Source: Halomonas sp. HAL1 (GTDB taxonomy: Bacteria > Pseudomonadota > Gammaproteobacteria > Pseudomonadales > Halomonadaceae). From it: 64,000 nucleotides of DNA. The translations under genes and the position numbers were made by a program. Below are positions 60,928 through 64,000 of the stretch, piece by piece. Within the stretch, counting starts at the first letter, position 1, and the number at the start of each line of letters is the position of its first letter. The DNA is taken from contig NZ_CP130610.1 in NCBI RefSeq assembly GCF_030544485.1, forward strand, positions 3,224,001 to 3,288,000. The letters run 5' to 3'. A model generated the notes under the pieces. The model made no database searches and was not told the DNA's origin. It saw only the letters and a program-made list of their open reading frames with translations.

Positions 60928-61590
60928 TTAGGAAACGACTTTCGGCGGCTCGACTTCCAGTTTCTGAGCCGCGATAACGGCCTGTGTACGCGAGTGCACG
61001 CCCAGTTTACGTAGAATCGCGGTTACGTGGGCTTTGATCGTCGCTTCAGAAACGCTCAGTTCGTAAGCGATCTGTTTATTCAGCAGCCCTTCGGTCAGCA
61101 TGTTCAACACGCGAAACTGCTGGGGTGTCAGCGACGCAATCGCCTCAGCAAAGCGCGATTCTTCTTCGCTGGTCTCTTCCAGCACGTTGGCCAATGCCTC
61201 TGGCAACCAAACTTCGCCCTGCAGAATTTCACCGACGGCTTCAGCAATTAGTTGTAGAGACGATGATTTAGGGATAAAACCCGACGCGCCGTAGTCAATA
61301 GCACGACGCACCACATAGGGCTCATCACTGCCTGACACCACCGCCACGGGGATATCGGGCATCTGGCCACGCAGTTGAATCAAGCCGGAGAAGCCGTGGG
61401 CTCCCGGCATGTGCAGATCCAGCAGAATCAAATCGGCGTCTGGGTGGCGATTAACCACGTCAGTGGTGGCTTCCATGGTATCCGCTTCGACAATTTCCGC
61501 CTGGGGGGCCAACTGGCGTAACGCTTGGGTCAGCGCTGCACGAAACAGCGGGTGATCGTCAGCGACGATAAACTTATGAGCTACTGCCAT
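60928..61590 (-). CDS. crbR: LuxR family response regulator CrbR
   Basis: 220 aa. Receiver domain with DD at 11-12, phosphorylated D58 in LLDLHMPG and K at SGFIPKSSS, then a LuxR helix-turn-helix (LTPQQFRVLNMLTEGLLNKQ and ATIKAHVTAILRKLGVHSRT). GGAGG precedes the ATG. It is the cognate regulator expected for CrbS and activator of acs. It faces crbS convergently across 27 bp and lies downstream of acs with a terminator between, so it is separately transcribed. Confidence 0.92.
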   Translation of the reverse strand: MAVAHKFIVADDHPLFRAALTQALRQLAPQAEIVEADTMEATTDVVNRHPDADLILLDLHMPGAHGFSGLIQLRGQMPDIPVAVVSGSDEPYVVRRAIDYGASGFIPKSSSLQLIAEAVGEILQGEVWLPEALANVLEETSEEESRFAEAIASLTPQQFRVLNMLTEGLLNKQIAYELSVSEATIKAHVTAILRKLGVHSRTQAVIAAQKLEVEPPKVVS

Positions 61591-61738
61591 GGATATTCCT
61601 CCGGTTCCTTGAGCAGCGGGGTTGTCTGCCGCCGCGACGCTAGGCTCTTACGGTTGTGAAGCATGGTACCCCATGGGCTTCATCATGCCCAAGCATCACA
61701 TGCACAATTTGTAATAGATAGATCATACCAACAAAAAC

Positions 61739-61773
61739 AACAGTGCCGACCTACACGGGTCGGCACTGTTTTT
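61739..61773. terminator. Terminator after acs
   Basis: AACAGTGCCGACC (61739-61751) pairs with GGTCGGCACTGTT (61758-61770), a 13-bp stem with loop TACACG; TTT runs occur on both strands. Ends acs on the minus strand and separates it from crbR. Confidence 0.85.
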
Positions 61774-61822
61774 CTAGGTAAACAGCCCTTATTAGGCTAA
61801 ACAGCCTACTACGGTGTCGCCG

Positions 61823-63772
61823 TTATTGATTGGCGCGATGCTCAATCAGCTCATCGACCACCGAAGGGTCCGCCAGTGTGCTGGTATCACCCAAACCATC
61901 GCACTCGTTAGCGGCAATCTTGCGCAGGATACGACGCATGATTTTACCCGAGCGGGTTTTCGGCAAGCCGGGCGCCCATTGAATAACATCCGGCGAGGCA
62001 ATCGGGCCAATATCCTTGCGCACCCACTGGGTCAGCTCTTTTTTGAGCTCGTCAGACTCCTCAATACCGTCATTCAGGGTGACATAAATATAGATGCCTT
62101 GTCCCTTAATATCGTGCGGGAAGCCAACAACGGCTGCTTCAGCAACGGCGCTGTGCGCTACCAAGGACGATTCAATTTCAGCGGTCCCCATCCGGTGACC
62201 GGAAACGTTCAGCACGTCATCCACACGGCCAGTGATCCAGTAGTAGCCATCCTCATCGCGGCGGCAGCCGTCACCGGTAAAGTACATACCGTCATAGGTT
62301 GAGAAGTAGGTCTGGATATAGCGCTCGTGGTCACCCCAAATAGAGCGCGCCTGCCCCGGCCAGGAATCGAGAATCACCAGATTACCTTCGGTGGCACCTT
62401 CTAGAATGTTACCTTCGTTATCCACCAGCGCGGGCTTGACGCCAAAGAACGGCACGGTCGCAGAGCCGGGCTTGAGCGGTGTAGCGCCCGGAAGCGGGGC
62501 AATCATGATACCGCCGGTTTCGGTCTGCCACCAGGTATCTACAATCGGGCACTTTTCGTTGCCGATCACACGATAGAACCACTCCCAGGCTTCCGGATTG
62601 ATCGGCTCACCCACAGAGCCCAGCAGACGCAGGCTATCGCGCTTGCTGGAGTCCATGACGTTGTCGCCATGGGCCATCAGGGCACGCACCGCGGTGGGCG
62701 CAGTATAGAGAATATTGACGTTGTGCTTATCAACGATATCGCCCAAACGGCCATGAGTGGGATAGCTGGGAACGCCTTCAAACATGACGGTGGTCGCACC
62801 GTTCGCCAAAGGTCCGTAAACGATATAACTATGACCCGTCACCCAGCCCACATCGGCAGTACACCAGTAAACCTCACCCTCTTGGTAGTCGAACACGTAC
62901 TGATGCGTCATCGCAGCGTAGGTGAGGTAACCGCCGGTGGTGTGTTTCAGACCCTTAGGAGCACCGGTAGAGCCTGAAGTATACAGAATAAACAGTGGGT
63001 CTTCGGCGCCCATAGCTTCTGCTTCACACTCGCTGGACTGCTTATCCACCAGCTCGTCAAACCACACATCACGGCCATTTTTCCACTCAATTTCACCGCC
63101 GGTACGCTTCACCACCAGAACGTTTTTGCAAACATCGGTGCCGTCACGGGTCAGCGCGGCGTCCACGTTCTCTTTTAATGGTACGTGTTTACCACCACGC
63201 ACCGATTCATCGGCGGTAATCACCAGCTTGGAATCGGCGCCAATCACCCGCTGAGCAACAGCGTCTGGCGAGAAGCCACCAAAAACGACCGAGTGCACGG
63301 CGCCAATGCGCGCACAGGCAAGCATCGCCATGGCAGCTTCGGGAATCATCGGCATATACAGCGTAACGGTATCGCCTTTACGAATGCCCAGCTCTTTCAG
63401 CGCGTTGGCCAGCTGATTCGTACGTGCGTAGAGCTCACGATAAGTAATGTGCTTGGAGTCATCGGGATTATCGCCTTCCCAGATAATCGCCGTTTGATCA
63501 CCGCGTTTCTCTAGATGACGATCCAGGCAGTTGGCGCTGACGTTAAGCAGCCCATCCTCAAACCAGCGAATATCGACATTATCACGCGCAAAAGAGGTGT
63601 TTTTGATTTTAGTGGGCGCTTTAATCCAGTCAAGACGCTTGGCCTGCTCGGCCCAGAAGCCTTCCGGATCGTCCATCGACTGCTGGTACATGGCCTCGTA
63701 CTTAGCTTTATCGGCCCAGGCATTGGCGGCGAAATCGTCGCGCACCGGATAGACGTTGTGTTGATCGCTCAT
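61823..63772 (-). CDS. acs: Acetyl-CoA synthetase
   Basis: Activates acetate to acetyl-CoA via acetyl-AMP. 649 aa, full length. It has the AMP-binding P-loop [40 protein letters not shown] with the YxTGD part, and the C-terminal catalytic lysine in [19 protein letters not shown], normally controlled by acetylation. It lies in the acetate block with the symporter and CrbS/CrbR. Start at 63772; upstream sequence runs to the right edge. Confidence 0.97.
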   Translation of the reverse strand: MSDQHNVYPVRDDFAANAWADKAKYEAMYQQSMDDPEGFWAEQAKRLDWIKAPTKIKNTSFARDNVDIRWFEDGLLNVSANCLDRHLEKRGDQTAIIWEGDNPDDSKHITYRELYARTNQLANALKELGIRKGDTVTLYMPMIPEAAMAMLACARIGAVHSVVFGGFSPDAVAQRVIGADSKLVITADESVRGGKHVPLKENVDAALTRDGTDVCKNVLVVKRTGGEIEWKNGRDVWFDELVDKQSSECEAEAMGAEDPLFILYTSGSTGAPKGLKHTTGGYLTYAAMTHQYVFDYQEGEVYWCTADVGWVTGHSYIVYGPLANGATTVMFEGVPSYPTHGRLGDIVDKHNVNILYTAPTAVRALMAHGDNVMDSSKRDSLRLLGSVGEPINPEAWEWFYRVIGNEKCPIVDTWWQTETGGIMIAPLPGATPLKPGSATVPFFGVKPALVDNEGNILEGATEGNLVILDSWPGQARSIWGDHERYIQTYFSTYDGMYFTGDGCRRDEDGYYWITGRVDDVLNVSGHRMGTAEIESSLVAHSAVAEAAVVGFPHDIKGQGIYIYVTLNDGIEESDELKKELTQWVRKDIGPIASPDVIQWAPGLPKTRSGKIMRRILRKIAANECDGLGDTSTLADPSVVDELIEHRANQ

Positions 63773-64000
63773 AAAATTGCCTCTGTCCGTGAAAATGCAC
63801 TCTTCTATAAAGTGCCATCTAAAGAAACTGTAGTCGATACACTAATTGAAGGCACTGCTCGAAGACGCTACTTGAAGACTTTGCTGGGTGTTATTGGCCA
63901 TTATCAGGGGTATCGACTGCCATGAATGTTCCCCTAGCATAAACCTCCTCGCCCTGGCTTCCCTTTAGACATTGGTATTATCATTTTTTATTTAAAAAAC
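63773..64000. other. Upstream region of acs, right window edge
   Basis: No credible gene is seen in these 228 bases. They hold the acs promoter region on the minus strand; a CrbR site is expected here, but I cannot recognise one. The last 25 bases are AT-rich. Confidence 0.5.

Overview
The window looks like chromosomal DNA of a moderately GC-rich, aerobic to microaerobic gammaproteobacterium. Two adjacent TRAP transporters, a phasin, a cbb3 oxidase with ANR-type regulation, CrbS/CrbR acetate control and broad organic-acid and purine catabolism fit a marine or halophilic Halomonadaceae (Halomonas-like) organism best. That assignment rests on gene content and protein style, not on a database match.

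Layout. 1-6.5 kb: two TRAP operons on the minus strand, first a TAXI-type system (its fused permease runs off the left edge), then a DctPQM system; in each, a hairpin separates the binding-protein gene from the membrane genes. 6.8-9.1 kb: an orphan ParA-like ATPase, an EamA exporter and a DUF192 protein. 9.1-13.2 kb: pyk-modA-modB-modC-DUF192, a tightly packed minus-strand operon. 13.3-19.7 kb and 22.4-26.9 kb: a purine and allantoin catabolic cluster (allA, ureidoglycine aminohydrolase, puuE, an allantoin/hydantoin racemase, two NCS1 permeases, a GntR/FCD regulator, puuD, uraH, uraD, an NCS2 permease). The palindrome TTGTATACA recurs in the three regulatory gaps of this cluster, and the adjacent GntR protein is the obvious candidate ligand-responsive regulator. 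The cluster is interrupted at 19.7-22.3 kb by an AT-rich insert with an unknown two-gene membrane module, a decayed IS copy bounded by inverted repeats, a small unknown protein and an orphan ParD-like antitoxin.

26.9-37.1 kb: phasin, two glutathione transferases, a lactate/glycolate permease, a gamma-carbonic-anhydrase-like protein, a FadR/GlcC-type regulator and glcDEFG, with TGGTnnnACCA operators before the permease and before glcD. 37.2-37.8 kb: five tRNA genes (3 identical Asp, 2 identical Val). 38.8-49.9 kb: ccoNOQP, ccoGHIS, a SafE/TauE-like protein, hemN and an FNR/ANR regulator, i.e. a complete cbb3 oxidase production and oxygen-sensing block. 49.9-53.4 kb: ttcA, an exonuclease-fold protein that appears to have lost its catalytic residues, and a cNMP/CBS/DUF294 nucleotidyltransferase. 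54.1-63.8 kb: an acetate block with DUF4212 protein, ActP-like symporter, a small membrane protein, the SSS-fused hybrid kinase CrbS, the LuxR-type regulator CrbR and acetyl-CoA synthetase.

Functional picture: uptake of organic acids, purines, lactate/glycolate and acetate feeds central metabolism. Purine breakdown ends in glyoxylate plus urea, and glcDEF also produces glyoxylate. A perfect FNR box beside the acetate symporter region (TTGATCAACATCAA, 53498-53511) suggests that oxygen sensing reaches the acetate block. The most interesting unexplained items are the two-gene module at 20069-20822, the apparently dead exonuclease paired with the DUF294 protein, and the repeated regulatory motifs.
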